Part shown: piece after piece, positions 8,382-17,785 of the stretch
Layout of the letters: each line of letters opens with the position of its first letter
Numbering within the stretch: the stretch's first letter is position 1
Origin: Natrialba swarupiae
GTDB taxonomy: Archaea > Halobacteriota > Halobacteria > Halobacteriales > Natrialbaceae
Length of the DNA stretch: 64,000 nt
NCBI RefSeq assembly: GCF_008245225.1
Contig: NZ_VTAW01000009.1
Location: forward strand, 1 to 64,000
Direction of reading: 5' to 3'
Position numbers and translations under genes: made by a program
The notes under the pieces: model-generated
Databases searched by the model: none
Seen by the model: the letters and a program-made list of their open reading frames with translations, nothing else
Told to the model about the DNA's origin: nothing

Positions 8382-9431
8382 ATGAACGTGAACAGAGACG
8401 TTTTCCTCTTTGCCGCGCTCGCGGTTGCCTGGGGGACGGCGTTTACGGCGATCGAGATCGGACTCGAGTCGCTTCCGCCGATTCTCTTTGCCGCGTTGCG
8501 ATTCGACGTCGCTGCGGTCGTGTTTGCAGGTATCGTCCTCGCGATGGGGCTGGAGTGGCGACCGCGGACGAACGCCGACTGGATCGCGATCGGCGTCGGC
8601 GGCGGGTTGCTCGTCGGCGCGCACTTTGCCCTCCTCTTTCTCGGCCAGTCGTACGTCTCGAGTGCGGTCTCGGCTATCGTCATGAGCCTGATCCCGATCC
8701 TGACGCCGCCACTCGCACTCGCGGTGTTGCCACGGGCCCGCGTTCGAGCGCCGGCCGTCCTCGGATTGGTCGTCGGTCTCGCGGGGATCGTCGCCATCGC
8801 CACCGCAGGAGGCTCGCTCGACGGACAGGCACTCGGCATCGGATTGCTGCTCGCGGCCGCGCTCTCGTTTGCGGTCGGCTCCGTGATCCTCGAGCGAACC
8901 GAGAGGACGCTGTCGACGATGTCCCTGCAGGCGTGGGCGATGGCCGTCGGTGCCGTGCTCTTGCACGCGCTGAGCCTCGCCCACCCGGGCGAGCACATCG
9001 CGAGCATGTCGGCCGCGACACCGGCGACGGTCGGTGCGATCGCATATCTCGGACTCGTCTCGACTGCCGGTGGGTTCCTGTTGTACTTCGCTCTGCTCGA
9101 GCGGGTGGGGGCAACCGAAGCCAGTCTCATCAACTACGCAGCGCCGGTCGTCGCGGTGGTGGTCGGTTGGGTGGTTCTCGGGGAAGCGGTCACGCTCACG
9201 ACGATCGTCGGCTTCGCGTTGATCCTCGTCGGATTCGCACTCTGCAAGATCGACACCCTCTGGAAGACGGCCGGACCGGTCGTCGGCTACGGCCCCTCCC
9301 GCCCACCAGTATCGGGCGTCGTACCCGCAGATCCGTGTGCCGAAAACGGAGTCGTCGTCGACGGAGACGGCAACGTCTTCGTCGCGGTACCCTCCGCTGA
9401 CACCCGTTGTGGGGCACCAGCCGCCGACTGA
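8382..9431 (+). CDS. EamA/DMT-family transporter
   Basis: 349 residues. Ten hydrophobic segments make two EamA repeats: the first opens LAVAWGTAFTAIEIGLESLPP, the second has FAVGSVILERTER...AYLGLVSTAGGFLLYFALLERVGATEAS and ends with WVVLGEAVTLTTIVGFALILVGF. The drug/metabolite transporter superfamily exports amino acids, purines or drugs by secondary transport. A hydrophilic tail of about 65 residues after the last helix contains two Cys (CAENG, CGAP) and is unusual for the family. The ATG follows an A/T-rich promoter-like region. Confidence 0.85.
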   Translation: MNVNRDVFLFAALAVAWGTAFTAIEIGLESLPPILFAALRFDVAAVVFAGIVLAMGLEWRPRTNADWIAIGVGGGLLVGAHFALLFLGQSYVSSAVSAIVMSLIPILTPPLALAVLPRARVRAPAVLGLVVGLAGIVAIATAGGSLDGQALGIGLLLAAALSFAVGSVILERTERTLSTMSLQAWAMAVGAVLLHALSLAHPGEHIASMSAATPATVGAIAYLGLVSTAGGFLLYFALLERVGATEASLINYAAPVVAVVVGWVVLGEAVTLTTIVGFALILVGFALCKIDTLWKTAGPVVGYGPSRPPVSGVVPADPCAENGVVVDGDGNVFVAVPSADTRCGAPAAD

Positions 9432-9531
9432 CCGCCGTTCACTCGACTGCGCTGAATACGACTCGTTGTTCGAGCGCCACCAAAAGTACCATACTCTTTC
9501 GTGATACAGTACTCTCTACTTAGGTGGTTCC

Positions 9532-10644
9532 GTGACCAAGAAACGCGAATACAGGGACGACTATCCCGACAAGACGCTGTACATTCCAGGTCCAACCGAG
9601 GTCCGCGAGGACGTCATCGACGAGATGAGCCAGCGGATGTTCGGCCACCGGATGGACCGGATGACCGACCTCTACACGACCATCGTCGAGGACACCAAGG
9701 AGTTTCTCGACACCGACAACGACGTCATCGTTCTGACGGGGTCGGGCACGGAGTTCATGGAGAGTTCGATTCTGAATCTCGTCGACGAGAACCTCCTCGT
9801 GACGACCTGCGGGAGCTTCAGCGAGCGCCAGGCCAACGTCGCCGAACGCCTCGGCAAGGACGTCGACACCCTCGAGTACGAGTGGGGGCAAGCGGTCAAA
9901 CCCGGCGACGTCCGCGAGGTGCTCGAGCGAAGCGACACCGAGTACGACGTCGTCACGTGCGTGATGAACGAGTCTTCGACCGGCGTCCGCAACCCAGTCG
10001 AGGAGATCGGTGACGTCGTCGCCGAGTATCCGGACACCTACTTCGTCGTCGACGCCGTCTCCGCGCTCGGCGGCGACTACGTCGATATCGACGAACACAA
10101 CATCGACGTCATCTTCACCTCGGTGCAGAAGGCCTTCGCCATGCCGCCCGGCCTGGCCGTCTGTGTCGTCAGCGAGGACGCCTACGAACGGGAACTCGAG
10201 TCCGACTCGGCCTCGTGGTACGGCGGCTTCCAGCGCACGCTCGACTACTACGACCGGAAGGGCCAGACTCACTCGACGCCCGCCATCCCGGTCATGCTCG
10301 CCTACCGAAAGCAGATGAAACACATGCTCTCCGAGGGCCACGACGCCCGCGACGCGCGCCACCGCGAGATGGCCGAATACACCCGCGAGTGGGCCAACGA
10401 GCACTTCGAGATGTTCCCCGAAGGGGGCTACGAGTCCCAGACGGTCAGTTGCATCGAGAACACCCAGGGGATCGACGTCGCGGAAACTATCGACGCCGTC
10501 AGCGAGGAGTACGACTTCGTCTTCTCCAATGGCTACGGCTCCGCACTCGGCGAGAAGACGTTCCGTGTCGGTCACATGGGCGAACACGACCTCGAGTCGA
10601 TCCAGGCGTTGACAGACGCCATCGAGGACGTCGCCGGGCTGTAG
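9532..10644 (+). CDS. class V PLP-dependent aminotransferase (alanine/serine-glyoxylate type)
   Basis: 370 residues from GTG at 9532. YIPGPTEV at the N-terminus and MFGHRMDR fit the alanine-glyoxylate/serine-glyoxylate aminotransferase branch, as do VVDAVSALGGD (Asp for the PLP ring N) and SVQKAFAMPPGLA with the Schiff-base Lys at about residue 200. The tail has the conserved FRVGHMGEHDLESI. It probably transfers amino groups between alanine or serine and glyoxylate or another oxo acid. It is a single gene, convergent with the subtilase. Confidence 0.88.
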   Translation: MTKKREYRDDYPDKTLYIPGPTEVREDVIDEMSQRMFGHRMDRMTDLYTTIVEDTKEFLDTDNDVIVLTGSGTEFMESSILNLVDENLLVTTCGSFSERQANVAERLGKDVDTLEYEWGQAVKPGDVREVLERSDTEYDVVTCVMNESSTGVRNPVEEIGDVVAEYPDTYFVVDAVSALGGDYVDIDEHNIDVIFTSVQKAFAMPPGLAVCVVSEDAYERELESDSASWYGGFQRTLDYYDRKGQTHSTPAIPVMLAYRKQMKHMLSEGHDARDARHREMAEYTREWANEHFEMFPEGGYESQTVSCIENTQGIDVAETIDAVSEEYDFVFSNGYGSALGEKTFRVGHMGEHDLESIQALTDAIEDVAGL

Positions 10645-10698
10645 TCACCAGCGACACCTCGGTCCCCCGGCCGTTGTGCGTGTAGCGGGCGGACTTGC

Positions 10699-12078
10699 CT
10701 ACCGACCCAGCCCGCGAACCCACTCGAGAACGCCCGTGATCGCGTCCGAAACCCACTCGAGTGCCGTTCCGGCCCGGCCGACGAGCCCGCCATCTTCGCT
10801 CCCATCCGTGGACGTACTACCCTCTCCGCTATCCGCGAGCGAGTCGTCGCCGTCCGTCTCCGCCTCGAGCGCTGCCCGAGCGTCGACGAGCCCGTGGCCG
10901 TCCTCGCAGCTCTCGAGGACCGGCTCCACGGTTTCGGTGATTGTCCGCCGAACTGCCTCGTTCGAACCCGCCCCATCGGCTTGCTCGCGCTCCCAGACCA
11001 GCGCCGCGACGCCGGTGACGAACGGACAGGCGATGCTGGTTCCGCTGGCCTCGGCGTACTCGTTGCCGGCGAACGTCGACTCGACGTCCGTCCCCGGCGC
11101 CAGCAGATCGACGGCGTCGCCGACGCTGCTGTACGATGCCAACGTGTCGTCTTCGTCCATCGCCGCGACCGCGAGGACGTTCTCGTGGGTCGCCGGATAG
11201 GTCATCGTTTCCGCCTCACAGGAGCCGTTCCCCGGGTTCCCCCCGTTTCCGGCCGCCGAGAGCAGCAGGTGGCCGGCGGCGTGTGCGGTCTCGATCGCCT
11301 CGGCTACCGTGGCGCTCTCGGTTTCGCCGCCGAGGCTCATCGAGATGAGTTCGACGTCGTTCGACAGACACCAGTCGATGCCGGCGATCAGTTCGCTGTA
11401 CCGCCCGTTTCCGTCGTCGTCGAGCACTTTCACGGCATAGAGGTCCGCGTTCGGCGCCGTCCCGACGACGCCGAGGCCGTTGTCGAGCGCACCGGCGATA
11501 CCGGCGACGTGGGTCCCGTGTCCGTGGCGATCCTCGTAGTCACCTGGCGATCCAAAGCCCGTGAAGTTCCGACCGCCCGCGACCTCGAGGCTACAGTGAT
11601 CGGTCTGAATCCCCGTATCGAGAATGCCGACGTCGACGCCGGCGCCGTCCGCGTCGACCTCGTCGGCACCGATCCGCTCGAGGCCCCACGGCGCTCGCTG
11701 GTCGGAGTGAGTGGAACAGTCCGAACGATCCGGCCCCAACAGAAACTCCAGGAGCGACGGTGACCAGCCGTCGGGAATTTTCGTCTCGCCGTCGTCCTCG
11801 ACGAACGCGACCGCCGGCGCGTCCGTGAGCTCCTCGAGGCGGTTTGACGGAACCTCCACGACGACGAACTCGAAGTTGTCGTACTCGAGGAGCGTCCGGC
11901 CACCGACGGCCTCGACCACGTCGAGGAGGTCGCCGAGCAGCCCGTTCCGCGGGTGGACGAACACCCTTCGAGTCTCCGTCGTCGACGCTGGCGGCGACGC
12001 CGATACCGGGTTCCCGACGGTTGCGAGGGTAACCCCGGCGCCGACACACTGGAGGAGCTGACGACGGCTGAGAGTCAT
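10699..12078 (-). CDS. Tat-exported subtilisin-like serine protease (halolysin type)
   Basis: 459 residues. A Tat signal SRRQLLQ near residue 5 is followed by an I9-like propeptide (about 35-95; VEVPSNRLEELTDAPAVAFVEDD). The peptidase S8 domain has catalytic Asp154 (ILDTGIQ), His187 (HGHGTHVAG), oxyanion Asn278 (SAAGNGG) and Ser348 (GTSIACP). A linker rich in Asp/Ser/Gly (about 405-435) leads to a short amphipathic tail, as in haloarchaeal halolysins. Six Cys in the mature part are unusual for a haloarchaeal protein and suggest extracellular disulfides. Secreted protease for peptide nutrition or surface processing. Confidence 0.93.
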   Translation of the reverse strand: MTLSRRQLLQCVGAGVTLATVGNPVSASPPASTTETRRVFVHPRNGLLGDLLDVVEAVGGRTLLEYDNFEFVVVEVPSNRLEELTDAPAVAFVEDDGETKIPDGWSPSLLEFLLGPDRSDCSTHSDQRAPWGLERIGADEVDADGAGVDVGILDTGIQTDHCSLEVAGGRNFTGFGSPGDYEDRHGHGTHVAGIAGALDNGLGVVGTAPNADLYAVKVLDDDGNGRYSELIAGIDWCLSNDVELISMSLGGETESATVAEAIETAHAAGHLLLSAAGNGGNPGNGSCEAETMTYPATHENVLAVAAMDEDDTLASYSSVGDAVDLLAPGTDVESTFAGNEYAEASGTSIACPFVTGVAALVWEREQADGAGSNEAVRRTITETVEPVLESCEDGHGLVDARAALEAETDGDDSLADSGEGSTSTDGSEDGGLVGRAGTALEWVSDAITGVLEWVRGLGR

Positions 12079-12265
12079 GGAACCTGGACTATGAAGCTGA
12101 AGAATAAGTCTTCTGTCTGGGCTGCTCTCGCGTCGGTGACCTCGAGCGTGTCATAGCAGGTTCGCGTGAGTTTCGACACGACGCCGAGGTTCACCCGGGC
12201 AGGCCGGAACGGCCGAAGAGGCGTCCGACTCCCGGACTTTCGTCGTATCCGACGGGTCAGATCCG

Positions 12266-12272
12266 TAATAAA
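12266..12272 (+). promoter_or_regulatory. candidate TATA element of the ferredoxin gene
   Basis: TAATAAA lies 33-39 nt before the ATG at 12305 in an otherwise G+C-rich region. This would place transcription start within about 10 nt of the start codon, as for typical leaderless or short-leader haloarchaeal mRNAs. Support is positional and compositional only. Confidence 0.35.
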
Positions 12273-12304
12273 GAGTTTTAGTCCGGTCCTCCGTAGCGAC
12301 TCGC

Positions 12305-12637
12305 ATGACTGAGTACACCATCGAGTTCGTCGGGACGGGGGAGACGATCACCTGCTCGGAGAAAGAAACCATTCTCAGCCGGTGTCTCGAGGAGGGAATC
12401 GCCCAGGAATACTCCTGTCGCGTCGGGATGTGTCTGGCCTGTTCAGCCGAAGTCCTCGAGGGGGAGGTCACCCAGCCGGCCGCACGCGGCCTCACGGAGG
12501 AGGAAGCCGAGAACTACGCCCTGACCTGTATGGCCCGCCCACAATCCGACCTGAGACTCGAGCGCGGCGTCTACCCGCCGAGCATCGAAAGCGACCTCGA
12601 GGCCGAAGGCGGCGAGACGGCGGCGGCCGACGACTGA
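12305..12637 (+). CDS. plant-type [2Fe-2S] ferredoxin
   Basis: 110 residues. Cluster ligands are Cys38, Cys43 and Cys46 in SCRVGMCLAC plus Cys75 in YALTCMARP, the CX4CX2C...C spacing of plant-type ferredoxins. It lacks the long N-terminal acidic insertion of the classical haloarchaeal ferredoxin, so it is a second, shorter type. The role is electron transfer to an unidentified partner. It is monocistronic. A copy of the dispersed palindromic repeat begins at its stop codon. Confidence 0.92.
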   Translation: MTEYTIEFVGTGETITCSEKETILSRCLEEGIAQEYSCRVGMCLACSAEVLEGEVTQPAARGLTEEEAENYALTCMARPQSDLRLERGVYPPSIESDLEAEGGETAAADD

Positions 12638-12692
12638 CCGATCGCCGACCGTTCTGCGATCCGCTGGAACCGACTCATCGCAGGCCGTATCG
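12632..12692 (+). repeat. dispersed intergenic palindromic repeat, copy 1
   Basis: Shares TCTGCGATC, GGAACCGAC, CATCGCAGGCCGTATC and a GACTGA(C/T)(C/T)G start with the copies near 23.7 and 49.2 kb. It starts at the TGA of the ferredoxin gene. Order and spacing of these blocks match the other copies, so this is a family rather than chance similarity. The function is unknown; hairpin formation near the mRNA 3' end is plausible. Confidence 0.55.
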
Positions 12693-12875
12693 TACGTCCC
12701 GCTGTTGACGTCGAGTATCAACGTGTCCCGAGATCCATCAAGCGGTCAACCGAGAGTGACGTCAGAAAATATGTGATATACTTTTTATTTTGGGTTAAAT
12801 GAGCGTTCCTAGAGTAGTCTGAGAGACAGAAGTTTAACGGTATCGGGATGTCTCCCTCCAACTCGAGGGAAGAAC

Positions 12876-13700
12876 GTGAAAAATGAAACGACCCCACTCG
12901 ATGTGACCACTCGAGGTCCGGGAGAGCCGGAGGTTGTGGTTGTTGGTGGTATCCACGGCGACGAGACCGGCGGCGTCCGTGCAGTACGCCGTTTGCGGGA
13001 GGCGGACCTCGACCTAAAGCGGGGTGTCGCGTTCGTCGTCGCCAATCCGGCCGCAGTCGACGCCGGTGAACGATATCTGGACTCGGACCTCAATCGTGCC
13101 TTCCCTGGCAACCCAACCGGTGATCGTGAGCAACGACTCGCCGCTCACCTCCGAAAGTTGGTTCAGGACCGTACGACACTCTCACTGCACGGTACCCACT
13201 CCCAGCCCACACCGTTTGCACTCATCCACCGTTCTCAGCCCCGCCAGTTCGATCTTGCAGCGCGGATGCCCGTCCCACACGTCGTCGACCACTGGGGTGT
13301 AAACGAGGGGGCGATCACGTCCTGTGGACTCTCCGTCGAAATCGAAGTCGGTCCACAGGGCACAGAGGAAGCGGCCGTGGCCGCCGAACACCAAGCCGAA
13401 GCGTTTCTCAAGCTAGTGGATGCTCTGCCTGGTGAACCACCCACCGCAGACCCGAATTTCTTCCATATGGCCGACCCGATTGGAAAACCGTCCGGGGTAT
13501 CCTACGAGGTTCACGTCACGAATTTCGAATCAGTCCCAGCGGGGACGACGTATGCAAGCGTCGATGGACGGGGACTGATCACAGATGACCCGTTTCACCC
13601 GATATTGATGTCAGCTGATGGATACTCGGAGATCTTCGGCTACAAGGGAGCCAAAATAGCGGACTCACTCGAACGGGTTCGAGAGATATTGCTCAATTAG
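12876..13700 (+). CDS. AstE/AspA-family deacylase (zinc carboxypeptidase-like)
   Basis: 274 residues. Zinc motif GGIHGDETGG (His, Glu), the substrate-binding SDLNRAFPG, LSLHGTHSQPTPF (third zinc His) and SVEIEVGPQGT (catalytic Glu) are all present, so it should be an active member of the succinylglutamate desuccinylase/aspartoacylase group. These enzymes remove an acyl group from an N-acyl amino acid or act on small peptides. The start ATG follows an A/T-rich leader, unlike its neighbours, and base use is less G+C-rich than the surroundings. It lies 18 bp upstream of the GCS2-type ligase, which suggests a synthesis/hydrolysis pair acting on one metabolite. Confidence 0.85.
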   Translation: MKNETTPLDVTTRGPGEPEVVVVGGIHGDETGGVRAVRRLREADLDLKRGVAFVVANPAAVDAGERYLDSDLNRAFPGNPTGDREQRLAAHLRKLVQDRTTLSLHGTHSQPTPFALIHRSQPRQFDLAARMPVPHVVDHWGVNEGAITSCGLSVEIEVGPQGTEEAAVAAEHQAEAFLKLVDALPGEPPTADPNFFHMADPIGKPSGVSYEVHVTNFESVPAGTTYASVDGRGLITDDPFHPILMSADGYSEIFGYKGAKIADSLERVREILLN

Positions 13701-13718
13701 GAACGAGGTGCGATCACC

Positions 13719-14822
13719 ATGAGCCATAGTCAGAAGGATAACAAATCGATGCAAAAAAGCATAGAAGTAGAGTACTGGGTCGTCGATCAGGACGGCGCGC
13801 TCGCGGATCCAGGGGAGCTCACGGAGTATTCGGCGTTCGTCGAGGAGGAGTTCGTGTATCCGCTACTCGAGGTGAAAACCCCACCATGTGAGACGTATTC
13901 GGCACTGAGATCGACGTTCGTCGAACTACTAGACGAGCTCCTCCTCAAAGCCGACGAACTCGACAAAATGCTCGTCCCGCTCGGGACGCCACTCAATAGT
14001 GAATCGATCGAGGTTCGACCCAGCGAACGAAGCCGGATACAAAAGCGTGTGCTCGGCGATAACTTTGCCTACGCGAAACACTGTGCCGGGACGCATCTCC
14101 ATTTCGAGAAGCGAAACGTCACAGATCAACTCAACGTACTTGCCAGCCTCGATCCGGCGCTATGCCTGTTGAATTCCTCTCCGTACTTCCAGGGGGAGCG
14201 GGTTGCAAACAGTGCTCGCGCATATATTTACCGGAAGAAGTGTTATGAATACTTCCCCCTACACGGCCAGCTTTGGGATTACGTCAATACCGTCGGACAG
14301 TGGGAGAGACAACTCGACCGGCTCTTCGATTCGTTCAAACGAGCGTCCATGAACGAGGGAGTCGAAGAAAACGATATCGATGCCAGTTTCTCCCCACAAG
14401 ATATCGTGTGGACGCCAGTCAGATTACGTGACGAGATGCCAACCGTCGAGTGGCGCGCACCCGACACGTCGCTTCCGAGCCAGATTCTCCGTCTAGCCGA
14501 GGAAATCGGTACCATAATGGAGCAGCTCCATCACGCAGAAGTTCGTATCGAAGGCGCCACCGGTAACGTGACAGAAGAGAGAATCACGATTCCCGAATTC
14601 GATGCCGTACTTGACTACGTCGAGGAAGCGATACACGATGGGAGAGAGTCATCAGAGCTCTCTGCGTACCTCGAGCGAATGGGGTTCGACGTTCGGGAAT
14701 ACGAGCCACTCACACAGAAAATTGACGGGCACGAGTACGTCAGTCTTGACGAAGCCCGTGAAATTCGCCTTCGATACGGGAGACGACTGCGACGAGACGT
14801 GGATGACTTAACGAGAAGTTGA
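13719..14822 (+). CDS. GCS2-type glutamate-cysteine ligase family protein
   Basis: 367 residues. The start IEVEYWVVDQDG is the ATP/Mg strand of the glutamate-cysteine ligase family 2 (YbdK-like) fold. LLEVKTPPCETYSAL, AGTHLHFEK and VEWRAPDTSLPSQ are further family motifs. Haloarchaea use gamma-glutamylcysteine as their main thiol and its synthetase belongs to this superfamily, but several paralogues exist and another carboxylate-amine pairing is possible. It is translated 18 bp after the deacylase gene. Codon use is less G+C-rich than average here. Confidence 0.8.
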   Translation: MSHSQKDNKSMQKSIEVEYWVVDQDGALADPGELTEYSAFVEEEFVYPLLEVKTPPCETYSALRSTFVELLDELLLKADELDKMLVPLGTPLNSESIEVRPSERSRIQKRVLGDNFAYAKHCAGTHLHFEKRNVTDQLNVLASLDPALCLLNSSPYFQGERVANSARAYIYRKKCYEYFPLHGQLWDYVNTVGQWERQLDRLFDSFKRASMNEGVEENDIDASFSPQDIVWTPVRLRDEMPTVEWRAPDTSLPSQILRLAEEIGTIMEQLHHAEVRIEGATGNVTEERITIPEFDAVLDYVEEAIHDGRESSELSAYLERMGFDVREYEPLTQKIDGHEYVSLDEAREIRLRYGRRLRRDVDDLTRS

Positions 14823-15007
14823 TGTTTTCTACCATCTGTACACGCTCACTTGTGTGACAGACATCCGATATATGATCCGAAACTGCGCCGGAGAACAGGG
14901 ACGCTCGGGACGACGCCAGCAGGCGTTCGCTGTGCCCGTCGGTGATGGTGTTCGTCTCGCCGGAAGTGGCGATCCCAAAGCCGGGTAATGGACTCTGAAC
15001 GTAACTC

Positions 15008-16153
15008 TCAGTCGACGAAGTCGATGTCGTCGCCCATCTCGGGCTGGACGGCCTCGCCCTCCGGCCGGCCGTAGATCTGGGGCGACTGGACGCCGGTGAC
15101 GACGATCATCGTGCGCATGCTGCCCTCCAGGGTCTCGTCGATCGAGGTTCCCCAGATGATACGAGCGTCGGGATCGATCCGGTCGTAGATCTCCTCGACG
15201 ACGCCTTCGGCCTCCTCGATGGACATATCGTTGCCACCGGTGACGTTGACGAGCGCGGAGCTCGCACCCGAGATGTCGACGTCGAGCAGCGGCGAGCGGA
15301 GCGCGGTCTTCACCGAATCTTCGGCTTTCGCTTCCGAGTCGGACTCGCCGAGACCGATCATGGCGACGCCGCCGCGTTCCATCACCGTGCGAACGTCGGC
15401 GAAGTCCAAGTTGACGAGGCCGGGTTTCGTGATGAGTTCGGTGATGCCTTTGACCGAGCGCATCAGGACTTCGTCAGAGACTTTGAACGCCTGGCGAACG
15501 GGCAGTTTGCCGACGGAGTCGAGCAGGCGGTCGTTGGGGACGACGATCACCGTATCGGAGACGTCACGAAGCCGTTCTAAGCCCGCCTCGGCGTTCGTCC
15601 GCCGGACCTCGCCTTCCGCTGTAAACGGCGTCGTGACGATCGAAATCGTCAGCGCGCCGGCCTCGCGAGCAGCCTTGGCGACCACGGGAGCGGAACCGGT
15701 GCCGGTGCCACCACCGAGTCCCGCCGTGACGAACACCATGTCGGAGCCATCGATCGCGTCGTAGATGTCCTGTTGGCTCTCGAGGGCGGCCTCCTCACCC
15801 ACCTGTGGCAGGGAGCCAGCGCCGCGGCCGCCGGTTTTCTCTTCACCCATCAGGATCTTCGTGTCGGCTTCGATCTCGACTAAGTGCTGGACGTCGGTGT
15901 TGGCGGCGACGAGTTTCGCGCCGTGGATGCCCTCCTCGTCCATGCGGTCGATCGTGTTACCGCCCGCACCGCCACAGCCGACGACGGTGATGTCGGTCTG
16001 GAGATCCTGAAGAACGTCCGCGAGTTCCTCGTCGGTCATCGTCCCCGATTCTCGGCCGCTCGCTGACTCGTCCGCCGACTGGCCGTCCTCGAGAGCCTCC
16101 GCCGGCTCTCCGTCCTCGGCCTCGTCGATGGCGTCGTCGATGAGTGAGTCCAT
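15008..16153 (-). CDS. ftsZ1: cell division GTPase FtsZ, FtsZ1-like
   Basis: 381 residues. An acidic N-terminal extension (about 1-45) starts [14 protein letters not shown]; then come the T1 loop [15 protein letters not shown], the tubulin signature [12 protein letters not shown] (about 146-157), and T7-loop residues [12 protein letters not shown], so GTP binding and hydrolysis should be intact. The short C-terminal peptide ends DDIDFVD. Haloarchaea carry FtsZ1 (ring scaffold) and FtsZ2 (constriction); the N-terminal extension and synteny with dtdA suggest FtsZ1. It lies downstream of dtdA on the same strand with a 159-bp A/T-rich gap that may hold its own promoter. Confidence 0.92.
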   Translation of the reverse strand: MDSLIDDAIDEAEDGEPAEALEDGQSADESASGRESGTMTDEELADVLQDLQTDITVVGCGGAGGNTIDRMDEEGIHGAKLVAANTDVQHLVEIEADTKILMGEEKTGGRGAGSLPQVGEEAALESQQDIYDAIDGSDMVFVTAGLGGGTGTGSAPVVAKAAREAGALTISIVTTPFTAEGEVRRTNAEAGLERLRDVSDTVIVVPNDRLLDSVGKLPVRQAFKVSDEVLMRSVKGITELITKPGLVNLDFADVRTVMERGGVAMIGLGESDSEAKAEDSVKTALRSPLLDVDISGASSALVNVTGGNDMSIEEAEGVVEEIYDRIDPDARIIWGTSIDETLEGSMRTMIVVTGVQSPQIYGRPEGEAVQPEMGDDIDFVD

Positions 16154-16312
16154 TCTTGAGACCTTCTAAAGGGCGAAGCATAATTACCTTTCCCCTACAC
16201 GTCAGCCGTGTGTCTGACACATTATTATTCGATTACGTATACAACATATATCTATTCGATATCTCGTCGCAGTCACTTGGTATCTGAACATTACCACCAG
16301 GTCTCTGTCAGT
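16154..16312 (-). promoter_or_regulatory. ftsZ1: A/T-rich region upstream of ftsZ
   Basis: The spacer between dtdA and ftsZ1 contains TATTATTCGATTACGTATAC and ACATATATC at 16222-16252, plus GGTAATTATG close to the ATG, far more A/T-rich than the surrounding DNA. It is a likely promoter region for independent transcription of ftsZ1. I cannot pick a single TATA box. Confidence 0.4.
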
Positions 16313-17695
16313 TTATAGCTGGAACCGATGCGTTCGATCGACGTGAACGCTCTCGGGCGTGATACGTTCGTCATCGACGGTGACCGCCTCGCCGTTCGCG
16401 AGTTTGCCAAACGCAGGTCCCTCCGAAACGCCTGCCTTCCTCGCTAGTTCCGGATCGAACGCCGCCTCCGCCGCGACGACAGTGCCATCCTCGACGGTGA
16501 CGGAATCGAACGTCGAGGCGAGGACGTCCGCGAGCGCCTCGCCGATGGCGATCCTCGAGTCGGTATCGCCTTGGGGAACCGCCGCGCGAGCCCCGACGCG
16601 ACTACCGCCGTTTTCGGTCGAGAACGCGACGGTGTGGGACGTGACGATCTCGCGCACCCGGTCGGCGTCGATCCCCTCCGCGACGTCGACGAGGTCGGTC
16701 GGCAGATCGATCACCGCGACCGAGGGTGCGATTCGCTCGCCGAATCGAATCCCGTCCTCGACAGTTCCCAGACGGCTCTCGACCGTTTCGACGACCTCGA
16801 GGGGCCGGTCGCCGACCTCGCGAAGCCAGGTCTCGCTGACGATCCGGTATCCCAGTTCCTCGATCGTCTCCGCGAGAACGGGTCGGTCGTCGTCGATCAC
16901 CGCGAGTTGCGTCCCGCTCGCCGCGAAGACGGCCTCGAGGACGTCCGCGTGTGCCGACGGATGGCCCAGTTCCGCGAGCGCCCAGTCGGGGACGACGTGG
17001 CCGACGGCCCACGGTGTCTCGCGGACGATTCGCTCGAACCTGGGGGCGTAGTGGTTGCCGCCGAAGCCGACGATCTGCCGGCGGAAAGTCGGGTCACCAT
17101 CCCCGCCACCCGTCGACCCGGCCCCGATCGGCTCGGCGTGAGGCGAGACACCCCGAAGTTCGAGGATCGCGCGAGCGACTGCCTCCGCGCCGTCGGGGTC
17201 GTCCCACTGCTCGTCGTCGCTCCCGAGTTCGGCGAACAGCGACGGACAGCCGACGTCGGTCGGCCCGTGGTGGGTACACTCCATTCCCACGTCGTAGCCG
17301 TCGGGCGCGTACTCGTCGAACGCCTCGAGCAAACGGACGAGCGCGTTCGGGCAGGCCTCGGCGACGGCGAAATCGTCGCCGCCGTACTCCGCCGGGCCGA
17401 CGTTACCAGTAAAGTGTCCCGTCAGGAGCGGGCCGGTGTCGCCGGCGTGACGCGAGGCGAAGACGAGCAGATCGGGTTCGCAGTCGAAGGCCGCAGCGGA
17501 GGTCTCGAGTTCGAGATGCAGATCCGCGAACGAGCGGAGTTCGAACCCATCGGTCCAGTAGTACGTTCCGCCGCCATCGGCGTCCGGACGGCCCCCGTCC
17601 GTCCGTTCCGTCCAGGACTCGAGGTCACGAAGCCGATCGCAGATGTGCGTCGACGCGCGGTCGGCCCGGCTCTCGACGATCGCGATGTCAGTCAT
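16313..17695 (-). CDS. dtdA: D-aminoacyl-tRNA deacylase DtdA
   Basis: 460 residues. Archaeal DtdA (GEK1-like) hydrolyses D-aminoacyl-tRNA. Family features: N-terminal IAIVESRADRAS, LVFASRHAGDTGPLLTGHFTGN (zinc/His region), GYDVGMECTHHGPTDVGCPSLFAELGS, and VGFGGNHYAPRF. Haloarchaeal members carry the extra C-terminal half seen here, with a DUF-like duplication (SVAVIDLPTDLV...EAAFDPELARKAGVSEGPAFGKLA). Cytoplasmic translation quality control. Upstream neighbour of ftsZ1 on the same strand. Confidence 0.93.
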   Translation of the reverse strand: MTDIAIVESRADRASTHICDRLRDLESWTERTDGGRPDADGGGTYYWTDGFELRSFADLHLELETSAAAFDCEPDLLVFASRHAGDTGPLLTGHFTGNVGPAEYGGDDFAVAEACPNALVRLLEAFDEYAPDGYDVGMECTHHGPTDVGCPSLFAELGSDDEQWDDPDGAEAVARAILELRGVSPHAEPIGAGSTGGGDGDPTFRRQIVGFGGNHYAPRFERIVRETPWAVGHVVPDWALAELGHPSAHADVLEAVFAASGTQLAVIDDDRPVLAETIEELGYRIVSETWLREVGDRPLEVVETVESRLGTVEDGIRFGERIAPSVAVIDLPTDLVDVAEGIDADRVREIVTSHTVAFSTENGGSRVGARAAVPQGDTDSRIAIGEALADVLASTFDSVTVEDGTVVAAEAAFDPELARKAGVSEGPAFGKLANGEAVTVDDERITPESVHVDRTHRFQL

Positions 17696-17785
17696 ATCCG
17701 GTTTCGGTGACCGACCGCGTTAAATCGCCGGATTTCGGACGGGACGGTCCGGCGCAGTTGCCCCGGAGTCGCGAGGCTAGCTGTG

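Noticed and set aside
14823-15007. possible secE or other small gene downstream of ftsZ1
   Set aside because: I translated the gap in the minus direction and found no start with a membrane helix; only an unrecognisable fragment.
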